Below, piece after piece: positions 18,535 through 26,902 of a stretch of 64,000 nt of DNA. Position numbers and translations under genes: made by a program. Every line of letters begins with the position of its first letter. The stretch's first letter is position 1. Location of the stretch: NCBI RefSeq assembly GCF_023897065.1, contig NZ_JAMHIV010000015.1:1-64000 (forward strand), written 5' to 3'. The stretch comes from Crossiella sp. SN42 (lineage in GTDB: Bacteria > Actinomycetota > Actinomycetes > Mycobacteriales > Pseudonocardiaceae). The notes under the pieces are model-generated. The model was not told where the DNA came from. It saw only the letters and a list, made by a program, of their open reading frames with translations, and did no database searches.

Positions 18535-18544
18535 TCTCGGTGGC

Positions 18545-19765
18545 ATGACCGCCGAGCTGACCGTGCCCGAAGCGATCGCGCTGCTCCAGCAGCACGGCCG
18601 CACCGACTACAGCGTCTGGTCCGACCGCAACGGCCTGCCGCTGCGCCGGATCGACACCGGCTGGCAGGTCACCGACACCGGCCACGACTGGCTCATCTAC
18701 CGCACCGAAGGGGGCGAACGGGTCACCCCGTACCGCTGCTACACCAGCGAGTCGCAGGTGTGCGCCGAACTGCTGGCCGGCGTGCTCGGCGCACCCCCGC
18801 CACCCCCGCGCCCCGGCGCCGAGGCCGCCTTCGACACCCTGCTGACCCGCTGGCGGCACACCCCGTGGCGGCTGTGCCCGGCCACCCGCGCCCAGCTCAG
18901 GGACGCGCTGGCCCGGCTCGGCGTGCCCGGCAGCGCGTACTCGCTGCACGGCGGCGCCTTCGAGGGCAGGCTGTGCCTGGAGGAGCGAACCGAGGGCTGG
19001 CGCGTGCACCGCGTCCGCTCCGGCAGGACCGAACCCCTCACCCCCTGGACCACCGAGCCCGCGGCCTGCGCCGAGTTCTGGCGCCGCCTGGTCGAGGAGG
19101 ACCTGCCCACCCTGCTCGGCGCGGACCCCGCCGCACCGCCCGCCCGCCCCGAACCCGTGGCCGCCCCCGACGACCTGACCATCCCCGAGGCCCTGGCCAT
19201 CGCCCAGCGCGCCGGGTGGCGCCAACCTCTCGGCCTGCTCGCCCCCAGCCACGGCATCGACGATCCGCTGCCGGGCGACGACGTGGCCAACCTGCACGAG
19301 CTGCCCGACGGCCACTGGGAGCTCCGCTACACCGAACGCGGCCACGCCCGCGTCCAGGCCAGCTACGTGCGGGAAGGCGACGCCGCCGCCGACCTGGTCG
19401 CACCGCGCTTCACGGTCCCCGGCATCGCCTCCCCCGACCGCCACGCCGACCGCTTCGCCCCCACCCGCTACGAACAACTCCTGCACCACTGGCGCCAACA
19501 CCCCTGGCGCGCCACTCCGTCCTCGATCCACGACCTGGCCATCGCCTTGCGCGACTTCGGCTTCCCGTACGACAGCTACCGGCTCGCGGGCGGCCGGGCC
19601 GGCGACGGGCTGCGGCTGGCGGAGCGGCTGGACTCGTGGCGGGTGTACCGGGTGCGCGACGGCGAGGTGCTGGGGGAGACCCGGCACGCCACGGTGGGAC
19701 AGGCCTGCGCGGAGTTCTGGCGCCGCGCGGTCGACGAGCTGCTCCCGGAGTTGTTCACCCGGTAG
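18545..19765 (+). CDS. uncharacterised protein made of two copies of one domain
   Basis: A 406-aa soluble protein starting 10 bp after the DUF6519 gene. It contains an internal duplication: residues about 5-195 and 213-405 align along their length, for example LTVPEAIALLQQHG with LTIPEALAIAQRAG, LLTRWRHTPWR with LLHHWRQHPWR, and CAEFWRRLVEEDLPTLL with CAEFWRRAVDELLPELF. Each half resembles a WxVxR beta-rich fold ending in a helix. I know no family name. Operon position suggests an eCIS accessory, immunity or regulatory role, but this is not shown. Confidence 0.6.
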   Translation: MTAELTVPEAIALLQQHGRTDYSVWSDRNGLPLRRIDTGWQVTDTGHDWLIYRTEGGERVTPYRCYTSESQVCAELLAGVLGAPPPPPRPGAEAAFDTLLTRWRHTPWRLCPATRAQLRDALARLGVPGSAYSLHGGAFEGRLCLEERTEGWRVHRVRSGRTEPLTPWTTEPAACAEFWRRLVEEDLPTLLGADPAAPPARPEPVAAPDDLTIPEALAIAQRAGWRQPLGLLAPSHGIDDPLPGDDVANLHELPDGHWELRYTERGHARVQASYVREGDAAADLVAPRFTVPGIASPDRHADRFAPTRYEQLLHHWRQHPWRATPSSIHDLAIALRDFGFPYDSYRLAGGRAGDGLRLAERLDSWRVYRVRDGEVLGETRHATVGQACAEFWRRAVDELLPELFTR

Positions 19766-19806
19766 TGCTACGCCACGGCGTGGTGTGCCCGCGTGGCAAG
19801 CACTAC
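19762..19806. promoter_or_regulatory. inverted repeat, possible autoregulatory operator
   Basis: GTAGTGCT (19762-19769) and AGCACTAC (19799-19806) are perfect 8-bp inverted arms 29 bp apart. GTAGTGCTAC on the left is itself nearly palindromic. They lie between the stop of the duplicated-domain gene and an antitoxin-like ORF whose ATG is 10 bp downstream. Antitoxins of the Phd/YefM type often bind palindromes of this kind before their own start; that link is inference. Confidence 0.45.
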
Positions 19807-19816
19807 GAATGTAGGT

Positions 19817-19996
19817 ATGGAGCACATCCCCGACCAGGGTGAGGCCGTCCAGGTCTCGCCGTTCGCGAGGCTGGCGGCCGAAGGGAAGATCGTCCCAGCG
19901 GCCAGGGCCGGTCCGATTCCCATGCCGACGATCCCGGGCGGCGACTGTTCCGCCTCCGATGCGCTGATCGCCATGCGTGAGGAGGAACGCTGGTGA
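19817..19996 (+). CDS. antitoxin-like small protein (Phd/YefM/VapB-type tail), no toxin adjacent
   Basis: A 59-aa ORF. Sequence such as DQGEAVQVSPFARLAAEGKI and the C-terminal SASDALIAMREEERW recalls the last two-thirds of Phd/YefM or VapB antitoxins, where a short helix before the acidic end binds the toxin. The N-terminal DNA-binding part that normally precedes this is short or missing. No toxin gene follows: the next gene is on the other strand. It may be an orphan antitoxin or a remnant. A 5' extension to 19793 is possible but starts inside the palindrome. Confidence 0.4.
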   Translation: MEHIPDQGEAVQVSPFARLAAEGKIVPAARAGPIPMPTIPGGDCSASDALIAMREEERW

Positions 19997-20012
19997 CCGC
20001 ACCCATCTCCGG

Positions 20013-20207
20013 CTAGTCCCGCTTCGCCAGCTCCGCGCGCACGCAGTCCGGGATCCGCCCGGTGTGGTCGATCGGCGTCCACCCCTCCGACCGGATCCAC
20101 TGCGACCCGCACCCCCGGCAGGCCAGCACCGGCAACCCGTCCAGCTCCGCCCTGGTCTCCGCCCACGCGCACAGTGAGCGGCACGGGTGGATGGCCAGCC
20201 CGCTCAA
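20013..20207 (-). CDS. small cysteine-rich (zinc-ribbon-like) protein
   Basis: A 64-aa protein with four cysteines: HPCRSLC near the N-terminus and LACRGCGSQW (CxxC) in the middle, suggesting a metal-binding ribbon. The best start is a TTG overlapping the stop of the upstream Thr-rich gene (TTGA). A longer frame exists, but it runs antisense through that gene's coding phase. Probably co-transcribed with the two upstream genes. Function unknown. Confidence 0.5.
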   Translation of the reverse strand: MSGLAIHPCRSLCAWAETRAELDGLPVLACRGCGSQWIRSEGWTPIDHTGRIPDCVRAELAKRD

Positions 20208-20692
20208 CTGCCGGTGGGTGGCCGGGAGGCGCTGGTGGTGGTCGAGGTGGTGCTCGGCACCGTCGACTGGCTGGTGGTCGTGGAGGTCGTGGTGGTGGTC
20301 GTCGTGGTCGTGGTGGTGCGCGACGGCTGCTCGATCTGCTTGCTGGTGGTCGGCTGACCGGGGTCGGAGCTGCCGGTGGTGGTGCTGGTGGAGCTGCTGC
20401 CCGAGGTGCCCGTGCTGCCGGCCTTCGAGCTGCTGGTGGTGCCGGAGGACGGGGTGGTGGACACCGTCTCGGTGACGGTCACGGTGGTGCCGTTGGAGAC
20501 CGTCGTGCGCAGCACCACGTTGTCCAGGCGACCGTTGTTCGTGGTCACCGGCGCGGGCTTGCCGGTGGAGCTGAGCGCCGCGATCCCGGCGAAGGCGGTG
20601 GCGGTGGCCAGCGCGACCGCGGCCAGCGCGGCGCCGCGCGGCACGTCGGAGCGGCGCGGGCCGGGCTCGGCAGGAGGGGTGTCCATGCTCAT
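20204..20692 (-). CDS. single-pass membrane protein with Ser/Thr-rich extracellular tail
   Basis: A 162-aa protein: 20 cytoplasmic residues, one membrane helix (about residues 21-41, AALAAVALATATAFAGIAAL), then about 120 residues almost only Ser, Thr, Pro and Gly, including an uninterrupted run of about 11 threonines. Such tails are typical of actinobacterial wall-spanning or glycosylated linkers. ATG overlaps the stop of the upstream CAP-domain gene (ATGA), indicating an operon. No enzymatic domain visible. Confidence 0.65.
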   Translation of the reverse strand: MSMDTPPAEPGPRRSDVPRGAALAAVALATATAFAGIAALSSTGKPAPVTTNNGRLDNVVLRTTVSNGTTVTVTETVSTTPSSGTTSSSKAGSTGTSGSSSTSTTTGSSDPGQPTTSKQIEQPSRTTTTTTTTTTTSTTTSQSTVPSTTSTTTSASRPPTGS

Positions 20693-21513
20693 CGGCCGAA
20701 CACCTGCACCCAGTGCGGCCCTCTGGCCTCATGGCCGACGCCGATCGCGACGAACGAACAGTTCAGGATGTTCGCCCGGTGACCTGATGAACCCATCCAC
20801 GACTCCATGACCTTCTCGGCGGTGCGTTGCCCCTTCGCGATGTTCTCACCGCCTGGCGCTGGGTAACCAGCCGATCGCGCACGGTCAACGAAGGACGTGC
20901 CCTCCGGTGCGGTGTGCGAGAAGTAGCCGCGGTTGGCCATATCGGTGGCATGCCGCTGAGCGGCCGTAACCAACCGCTCGTCCACTCGGAGGCTACGGCA
21001 GCCCGCCTTGGCCCGCTCCTGGTTCACCAGCTGCACCACCCGCATCGCCGGCGAGGCCGCCGGGTTCTCCGCGGGCGGCGGGGTGGTCGGCGGCGGCTTG
21101 GCCACCGTGGTGGTGGGCGCTGGCGGCGGGCTGCTCGGCCCGATGGTCGGCGGCGGCTGCTCGGTGCTGCTCGACGAGGGCGGCGCCTCGGAGCTGCTGA
21201 CCGGCTGCTCGCTGCTGGTGATGGAGGTGGGCGCGGTGCTGCTGGCCGAGGTGGTGGTCGCGCTGGTGGGGGCGGCCAGCTCACCGTTGCCGTTCCACTG
21301 CGGGAGCGCGCCATCGCGGGTCTGGCCGGTCACCTGCTCGCGGGCGGCCTCGGCACTGGCGATGAGGTCCATCCCGGTCAGCGCCTGGAAGGCGGTGGGC
21401 GCCAGCAGGGTCAGGCCGCAGGCGCCACCGGCGCCGACCATCATCGCGACGAGACCGAGCACCCCAGGGTTGCGTTCCTTGCGCCGGGTGGTCACGGCCA
21501 GGAAACGTACCAC
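20689..21513 (-). CDS. CAP-domain (SCP/PR1-like) secreted or membrane-anchored protein
   Basis: 274 aa from GTG 21513. A basic start is followed by one membrane helix (about residues 18-40) and a Ser/Thr/Pro-rich linker. The C-terminal CAP domain carries the conserved NQERAKAGCRSLRVDERL, AQRHATDMANRGYFSH and GENIAKG, ending with SSGHRANILNCSFVAIGVG. Bacterial CAP proteins are extracytoplasmic and of largely unknown function. The start is uncertain: the frame is open to 21618, but that would run into the divergent acylphosphatase gene. Confidence 0.75.
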   Translation of the reverse strand: MVRFLAVTTRRKERNPGVLGLVAMMVGAGGACGLTLLAPTAFQALTGMDLIASAEAAREQVTGQTRDGALPQWNGNGELAAPTSATTTSASSTAPTSITSSEQPVSSSEAPPSSSSTEQPPPTIGPSSPPPAPTTTVAKPPPTTPPPAENPAASPAMRVVQLVNQERAKAGCRSLRVDERLVTAAQRHATDMANRGYFSHTAPEGTSFVDRARSAGYPAPGGENIAKGQRTAEKVMESWMGSSGHRANILNCSFVAIGVGHEARGPHWVQVFGR

Positions 21514-21573
21514 TATCGAGTTAACCCGGTTGGTCCTGCGTAGCCGATTTGTCTTGTCCGGCAGGATGAAGCG

Positions 21574-21861
21574 GTGTCGAACGAGGCAGAAGTGGTGCGT
21601 CTCACCGCCTGGGTGCACGGCCGGGTGCAGGGGGTCGGTTTCCGCTGGTCTACCAGGGCAAAAGCGTTGGAGCTCGGGCTGGTTGGCTGGGCCCGCAACG
21701 CCAGGGACGGCCGGGTGGAAGTGGTCGCGGAAGGAACCCGCCAGCTCTGCGGAGAACTACTGCGCTACCTCCAGTCAGGTGATACCCCAGGTCAAGTGAC
21801 CACCGTGGTGGAGCAATGGGCAGGCGCTAAGGGTGGTCTGACCGGCTTTGCCGAGCGTTGA
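21574..21861 (+). CDS. acyP: acylphosphatase
   Basis: A 95-aa protein of the usual acylphosphatase size (about 90-100 aa). It has the phosphate-binding loop [10 protein letters not shown] (residues 17-26; catalytic Arg in FRW) and the catalytic Asn in [12 protein letters not shown] (residues 39-50). It hydrolyses acyl phosphates in the cytosol. An acyP-smc neighbourhood is common in actinobacteria. GTG start; divergent from the CAP gene, with about 60 bp shared between them. Confidence 0.92.
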   Translation: MSNEAEVVRLTAWVHGRVQGVGFRWSTRAKALELGLVGWARNARDGRVEVVAEGTRQLCGELLRYLQSGDTPGQVTTVVEQWAGAKGGLTGFAER

Positions 21862-21902
21862 GCGAATCCCTCTCGCACGAAAGATCAAGTAAGGTCAAGC
21901 CC

Positions 21903-22337
21903 ATGGCGGGTAGGCCCAGCTTCACCGGTGTCGCAGGTTCAGTCGCGCGCGCAGTCGACGAGATCGGCGACCTCCAAGTCCTGCTCCTCCTGGAACAACT
22001 CTTCGCGGGCACCAGCGACCAGGTCGAACTGCGCCGTGGCCTGGGCATGAAGGCAGAGGACTTCGACCCGCTGCTGGCCTACACCGTCGAGCACGGCTTC
22101 GTCCGCCGCCGCCCCCGCCCGGAAAGCGGCGCCATCGTCTGGGAGTACGTCGCCACCGAGAAGGCCGAACCCCTCCGCGAGGTCCTCTCCGCCCTGGACC
22201 GCTGCGGCCTGGCCTGGCCCGCCCTCGGCGACGTCCGGCTGCCCCGGGCCGCCCGCCGCGGCGGGGCACGGGCCAAGCCGGACGGGCCGGAGGACGAGGT
22301 CAGCCGGGTCGTGCCGTTCCCCCGACCGATTCGATAG
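21903..22337 (+). CDS. conserved actinobacterial hypothetical protein, possibly winged-helix
   Basis: 144 aa from ATG 21903, chosen because an upstream in-frame start at 21858 would begin inside acyP. Residues about 10-85 look like a winged-helix fold (IGDLQVLLLLEQLF, a helix-turn-helix-like stretch, then EHGFVRRRPRP and WEYVATEKAEPLREVL). The C-terminus is basic and Pro-rich. Located between acyP and smc. A regulator role is plausible but not shown. Confidence 0.6.
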   Translation: MAGRPSFTGVAGSVARAVDEIGDLQVLLLLEQLFAGTSDQVELRRGLGMKAEDFDPLLAYTVEHGFVRRRPRPESGAIVWEYVATEKAEPLREVLSALDRCGLAWPALGDVRLPRAARRGGARAKPDGPEDEVSRVVPFPRPIR

Positions 22338-22435
22338 ACCCCGGCACACCAGCCCGGCTCCGACGCTCGAACGGCTGACGTGGGTACCCTTCCCCGGATA
22401 CCCCCACCGGTGAGCGCGGGAAGGAGCGGGCGCAC

Positions 22436-25400
22436 GTGCACCTCAAGAGCCTGACGCTGAAGGGCTTCAAGTCCTTCGCCTCGGCCACCACGCTGCGCTT
22501 CGAGCCGGGCATCACCTGCGTCGTCGGCCCGAACGGCTCCGGCAAGTCCAACGTGCTGGACGCGCTGGCCTGGGTGATGGGCGAGCAGGGGGCGAAAGCC
22601 CTGCGGGGCGGCAAGATGGAGGACGTCATCTTCGCCGGGACCTCCGGGCGGCCGCCGCTCGGGCGGGCCGAGGTGACCCTGACCATCGACAACTCCGACG
22701 GCGCGCTGCCCATCGAGTACACCGAGGTCAGCATCACCCGCCGGATGTTCCGCGAGGGTTCCAGCGAGTACGAGATCAACGGCAGCCAGTGCCGCCTGCT
22801 GGACATCCAGGAACTGCTCTCCGACTCCGGTATCGGGCGGGAGATGCACGTCATCGTCGGGCAGGGCATGCTCGGCCAGATCCTGCAGTCGCGGCCCGAG
22901 GAGCGCAGGGCGTTCATCGAGGAAGCCGCGGGTGTGCTCAAGCACCGCAAGCGCAAAGAGAAGGCCATTCGCAAGCTGGACGCGATGCAGGCCAACCTCA
23001 CCCGGCTCACCGACCTCACCGCCGAGCTGCGCCGCCAGCTCAAGCCGCTGGGCAAGCAGGCCGAGATCGCGCGCAAGGCACAGACCGTGCAGGCCGACCT
23101 GCGGGACGCGCGGCTACGACTGCTCGCCGACGAGCTGGTCACCCAGCGCACCGACCTCGCCAGGGAAGAGGCCGACGAGGCCACCGCGCGGCGCAGGCGG
23201 GCCGAGGTCGAGCAGATGTTGCAGCTCGCCCAGTCCGAGCAGAGCGAGCTGGAGGAGCGCCTCGCGATCGAGGCGCCGATGCTGGCCAACGCGCAGGAGA
23301 CCTGGTACCGGCTCTCCGCGCTGGAAGAACGGCTGCGCGGCACGGTCCGGCTGGCCGCCGAACGCGCCCGGCACCTGTCCGCGCCGGTGGAGGCCAGCCG
23401 CGGCGGCCGCGACCCCGACGACCTGGAACGCGAGGCCGAGGAGGTCGCGCTCCAGGAGGCCGAGCTCCAGGAAGCGGCCGAGATGGCCGCCGAGGCGCTG
23501 ACCGTCGCGCAGGCCACCCGCGCGGAGTTCGAGCAGGCGCTGAAGAACGCCGAGCGCGCGCACCTGGCCGCGATCCGGGCCATCGCCGACCGGCGGGAGG
23601 GCCTGGCCAGGCTGGCCGGGCAGGTCGAGGCGCTGCGCAGCAAGACCGGCGCCACCGCCGAGGAGATCGAGCGGCTCTCCGTCGCGCTGGCCGAGTCGCG
23701 GGAACGCGCCGAGCTGGCCCAGGTCGAGCTGGAGGAGGCCAAGGCCGCCAGCGGGATCGAGGAGGACGACGACACCGGTATCGGCGAGCGCCAGCAGGCC
23801 ACCCAGGCCGCGCACAAGCAGGCCCGCGCCAGGGTCGAGGAACTGGTCGCCGCCGAGCGCAAGGCCGAACGCGAGATCGCCTCCTGGAAAGCCAGGGTCG
23901 ACGCGCTTTCCCTTGGCCTGACCCGCAAGGACGGCGCGGGCGCGCTGCTGGCCGCCGGGTCCCGGCTGCCGGGGCTGCTCGGCTCGGTGGCCGCGCTGAT
24001 GACCGTGGAACCCGGCGCCGAGGTGGCCATGGCCGCCGCGCTCGGCCCGGTCGCCGACGCGGTCGCGCTCGCCGGCACCAGCGACGCCCTCGCCGCGCTG
24101 GAGCTGCTCAAGACCTCCGACTCCGGCCGGGCCGGACTGCTGGTCGGCGCCAACCAGGTGATGCCGGACCGGGCGGGCTGGCCGCAGCTGCCGCCCGGCG
24201 CGCGCTGGGCGGTCGACCTGGTGCACGTGCCGCAGCAGCTGCGTCCCGCGCTGTTCCGGGCGCTGGACCGGATGGCCGTGGTGGACGACCTGCCCGCGGC
24301 CGGCGCGCTGGTCAGGGCGCATCCCGAGGTCCGCGCGGTGACCACCGAGGGCGATGTGCTCGGCGCGGACTGGGCGGTCGGCGGCTCCGGCCGCAGCCAG
24401 AGCGTGATCGAGGTGCAGGCCGCGGTGGACGAGGCCCGCGAGCAGCTCGCCGAGGCCGAACGCAGGCTGGAGGCCACCGGGGCCGCGCTGGAAGGTGCCC
24501 GCGCCGAGGAGAAGGCCCGCCGCGAGGAGGTCAGCCTCGCCCAGGAGGCGGTCAACGACGCCCGCGTGCAGCGCGCCCGCAGCTCCGAGCGGCTGGCCAG
24601 GCTCGGCCAGGCGGCCCGCTCCGCGCTCGCCGAGGCCGAGCGGCTGGAAGGCCAGCGGGCCAAGGTCGAGCACTCCCGCGAGGAGAACCTGACCCGGCTC
24701 ACCGAGCTGGAAGAACGGCTGCTGGAGGTCGAGGGCGAGCAGGAGACCGACGACGAGCCGGACACCAGCGCCCGCGACGAGATCGCGTCCAACCTGGCTG
24801 CCGCGCGGCAGGAGGAGATGGAGGCGCGGCTGGTCCAGCGCACCACCGAGGAACGCGCCCGCGCGCTGCTCGGCCGGGCCGACTCGCTGCGCCGCGCCGC
24901 CCGCGCCGAACGTGAGGCCAGGGAACGCGCCGAACGGGCCCGCGCCGCCCGCGGCCGGGGCGCCACCGTGGCCAACGCGGTGGTCTCGGCAGGCGAGACC
25001 GCGCTGGCCCGGATCGCGCACTCGCTGGCCCGCGCCGCCGCCGAACGCGACGCCGCGCAGGTGCGCAAGGCCGAGCACGAGGGCCTGCTGGGCAAGGTGC
25101 GCAACCGGGTGCGCGAGCTGGGCACCGAGCTGGAGAAGCTGACCGACGCGGTGCACCGGGACGAGGTGCTGCGCGCCGAGCAGCGGCTGCGCATCGAGCA
25201 GCTGGAAACCAAGATCGCCGACGACTTCGGCATCGGCCTGGACGACCTGGTCACCGAGTACGGCCCGATGGCCTTCATCCCGCCCAGCGCGCTGGAGGTC
25301 GCCGAGTACGAGGCGGCCAAGGAGCGCGGCGAGGAGGTCACCGCGCCGCAGCCGATGCCGTATGACCGGCCGACCCAGGAGCGCAGGGCCAAGCGGGCCG

Positions 25401-26101
25401 AACGCGACCTCGCCCTGCTCGGCAAGGTCAACCCCCTCGCGCTGGAGGAGTTCGCCGCGCTGGAGGAGCGCTACAAGTTCCTCTCCACCCAGCTGGAAGA
25501 CCTCAAGGCCGCCCGCCGCGACCTGTTCAACACGATCAAAGAGGTCGACGAGCGGATCCTGGCCCTCTTCGCCGACGCCTACGAGGACGTGGCGCGGGAG
25601 TTCGTGCAGGTCTTCCAGACGCTGTTCCCCGGCGGCGAGGGCAGGCTGCTGCTCACCGACCCGGAGGACCTGCTCACCACCGGCGTCGAGGTCGAGGCCC
25701 GCCCGCCCGGCAAGAAGGTCAAGCGGCTGTCCCTGCTCTCCGGCGGGGAGAAGTCGCTGACCGCGGTGGCCATGCTGGTCGCGATCTTCCGCGCCCGGCC
25801 CTCGCCGTTCTACATCATGGACGAGGTCGAGGCCGCGCTGGACGACACCAACCTGCGCAGGCTGATCACGCTGTTCAGTCAGCTGCGGGAGAAGTCCCAG
25901 CTGATCGTGATCACCCACCAGAAGCCGACCATGGAGATCGCGGACGCGCTCTACGGGGTCAGCATGCGCGGCGACGGCATCAGCCAGGTGATCTCGCAGC
26001 GGATGCGCGGGGTGGACACCGCCGCGCCCGCCGCCGAGCAGCCCCCGGCGAAAATCACTCCGGAAAACGAAGCCACGGCGGAACCGGCGCCCGCTCCCTG
26101 A
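22436..26101 (+). CDS. smc: chromosome segregation ATPase Smc
   Basis: A 1,221-aa SMC protein. N-terminal ATPase half has LKGFKSFASATTLRF and Walker A GPNGSGKSN (about residues 31-39). Two long coiled coils rich in Glu/Ala/Arg (about 165-500 and 660-1,000) flank a hinge near 505-650 (LPGLLGSVAALM). The C-terminal half has the ABC signature LLSGGEKSL and Walker B FYIMDEVEAALDDTN. A Pro/Ala/Glu tail closes it. It condenses and segregates chromosomes, normally with ScpA/ScpB, which are not in the window. GTG start after GAAGGAGCGGG. Confidence 0.97.
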   Translation: MHLKSLTLKGFKSFASATTLRFEPGITCVVGPNGSGKSNVLDALAWVMGEQGAKALRGGKMEDVIFAGTSGRPPLGRAEVTLTIDNSDGALPIEYTEVSITRRMFREGSSEYEINGSQCRLLDIQELLSDSGIGREMHVIVGQGMLGQILQSRPEERRAFIEEAAGVLKHRKRKEKAIRKLDAMQANLTRLTDLTAELRRQLKPLGKQAEIARKAQTVQADLRDARLRLLADELVTQRTDLAREEADEATARRRRAEVEQMLQLAQSEQSELEERLAIEAPMLANAQETWYRLSALEERLRGTVRLAAERARHLSAPVEASRGGRDPDDLEREAEEVALQEAELQEAAEMAAEALTVAQATRAEFEQALKNAERAHLAAIRAIADRREGLARLAGQVEALRSKTGATAEEIERLSVALAESRERAELAQVELEEAKAASGIEEDDDTGIGERQQATQAAHKQARARVEELVAAERKAEREIASWKARVDALSLGLTRKDGAGALLAAGSRLPGLLGSVAALMTVEPGAEVAMAAALGPVADAVALAGTSDALAALELLKTSDSGRAGLLVGANQVMPDRAGWPQLPPGARWAVDLVHVPQQLRPALFRALDRMAVVDDLPAAGALVRAHPEVRAVTTEGDVLGADWAVGGSGRSQSVIEVQAAVDEAREQLAEAERRLEATGAALEGARAEEKARREEVSLAQEAVNDARVQRARSSERLARLGQAARSALAEAERLEGQRAKVEHSREENLTRLTELEERLLEVEGEQETDDEPDTSARDEIASNLAAARQEEMEARLVQRTTEERARALLGRADSLRRAARAEREARERAERARAARGRGATVANAVVSAGETALARIAHSLARAAAERDAAQVRKAEHEGLLGKVRNRVRELGTELEKLTDAVHRDEVLRAEQRLRIEQLETKIADDFGIGLDDLVTEYGPMAFIPPSALEVAEYEAAKERGEEVTAPQPMPYDRPTQERRAKRAERDLALLGKVNPLALEEFAALEERYKFLSTQLEDLKAARRDLFNTIKEVDERILALFADAYEDVAREFVQVFQTLFPGGEGRLLLTDPEDLLTTGVEVEARPPGKKVKRLSLLSGGEKSLTAVAMLVAIFRARPSPFYIMDEVEAALDDTNLRRLITLFSQLREKSQLIVITHQKPTMEIADALYGVSMRGDGISQVISQRMRGVDTAAPAAEQPPAKITPENEATAEPAPAP

Positions 26102-26155
26102 CCCTCTAAGGTCACGCGCATCAGGAACCGCACCCACTCGGGGGAGAGCACTCTC

Positions 26156-26854
26156 GTGAACCAGCCCTACGGCCAGCAGCCCTACCAGCAGGGGCAACAG
26201 CCCTTCCCCGGCCAGCAGCAGCCCTTCCCCGGGCAACAGCCGTTCCCGGGCCAGCCGACCGGGCCGCAGCCCATGCCCGGCCAGCCGTTCCCCGGTCAGG
26301 CCCCCGGCCAGCCGTACCAGGGACCGCAGAGCGGCGGTTTCCCGGCGCAGCAGCCCCCGCCCGGCGCCTACCCCGGTGGACCCGGCGGCCCTGGCGGCTA
26401 CCCCGGTGGTCCCGGTGGCTACCCGGGTGGTCCGGGCGCGCCCGGCATGCAGCCGCAGTTGCCGCCGCCCCCGCCCGGTCAGGGCCGCCTGCTGCTGGAC
26501 ACCTCGTTCTTCCCGCTGGCGTTCATCCTCAACTGGTTCAAGCCCACGCTGATCATCAACGGCAGGCCGGGCCCGATCGAGTGGGGCCAGACCCCGATCG
26601 ACCTGCCGCCCGGCCAGTACCACGTGAAGGTGTTCTTCCGTTACATCTTCATGGACGCCGGACCGGCCGAGGCGATGATCCCGATCGGCGAGGGCCAGAC
26701 CGTGCCGGTGTTCTACAAGGCCCCGGCGATCATGTTCGTGGACGGCGCGATCGGCCCGGTGCCGCAGCCCATCCGCGGCATCGGCGCGATGATCGGGATC
26801 ATGGCCGCCATCTTCCTGCTGGCCTTCCTGATGCCGCTGCTGATCCTGCTCTGA
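26156..26854 (+). CDS. membrane protein with Pro/Gln/Gly-rich N-terminus
   Basis: A 232-aa protein. Residues 1-110 are low-complexity Q/P/G repeats (QQPFPGQ and PGGPGGYPG units). Residues 115-195 form a compact beta-rich domain (FFPLAFILNWFKPTLIINGR, DLPPGQYHVKVFFRY, VPVFYKAPAIMFV). The last 25 residues are a strong C-terminal membrane helix. GTG start preceded by GGGGGAGAG. The N-terminal style matches many actinobacterial membrane proteins. No named family. Confidence 0.7.
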   Translation: MNQPYGQQPYQQGQQPFPGQQQPFPGQQPFPGQPTGPQPMPGQPFPGQAPGQPYQGPQSGGFPAQQPPPGAYPGGPGGPGGYPGGPGGYPGGPGAPGMQPQLPPPPPGQGRLLLDTSFFPLAFILNWFKPTLIINGRPGPIEWGQTPIDLPPGQYHVKVFFRYIFMDAGPAEAMIPIGEGQTVPVFYKAPAIMFVDGAIGPVPQPIRGIGAMIGIMAAIFLLAFLMPLLILL

Positions 26855-26902
26855 TCCATCGCCGCTACCGCGGAGCCCGCCCGCTCGGCCACGATCGCTG
26901 TC

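Noticed and set aside
20207-20732. Minus-strand frame joining the zinc-ribbon protein to a His/Asp-rich stretch
   Set aside because: The upstream part is the wrong frame of the Ser/Thr-rich gene; the TTG overlapping its stop is a better start.
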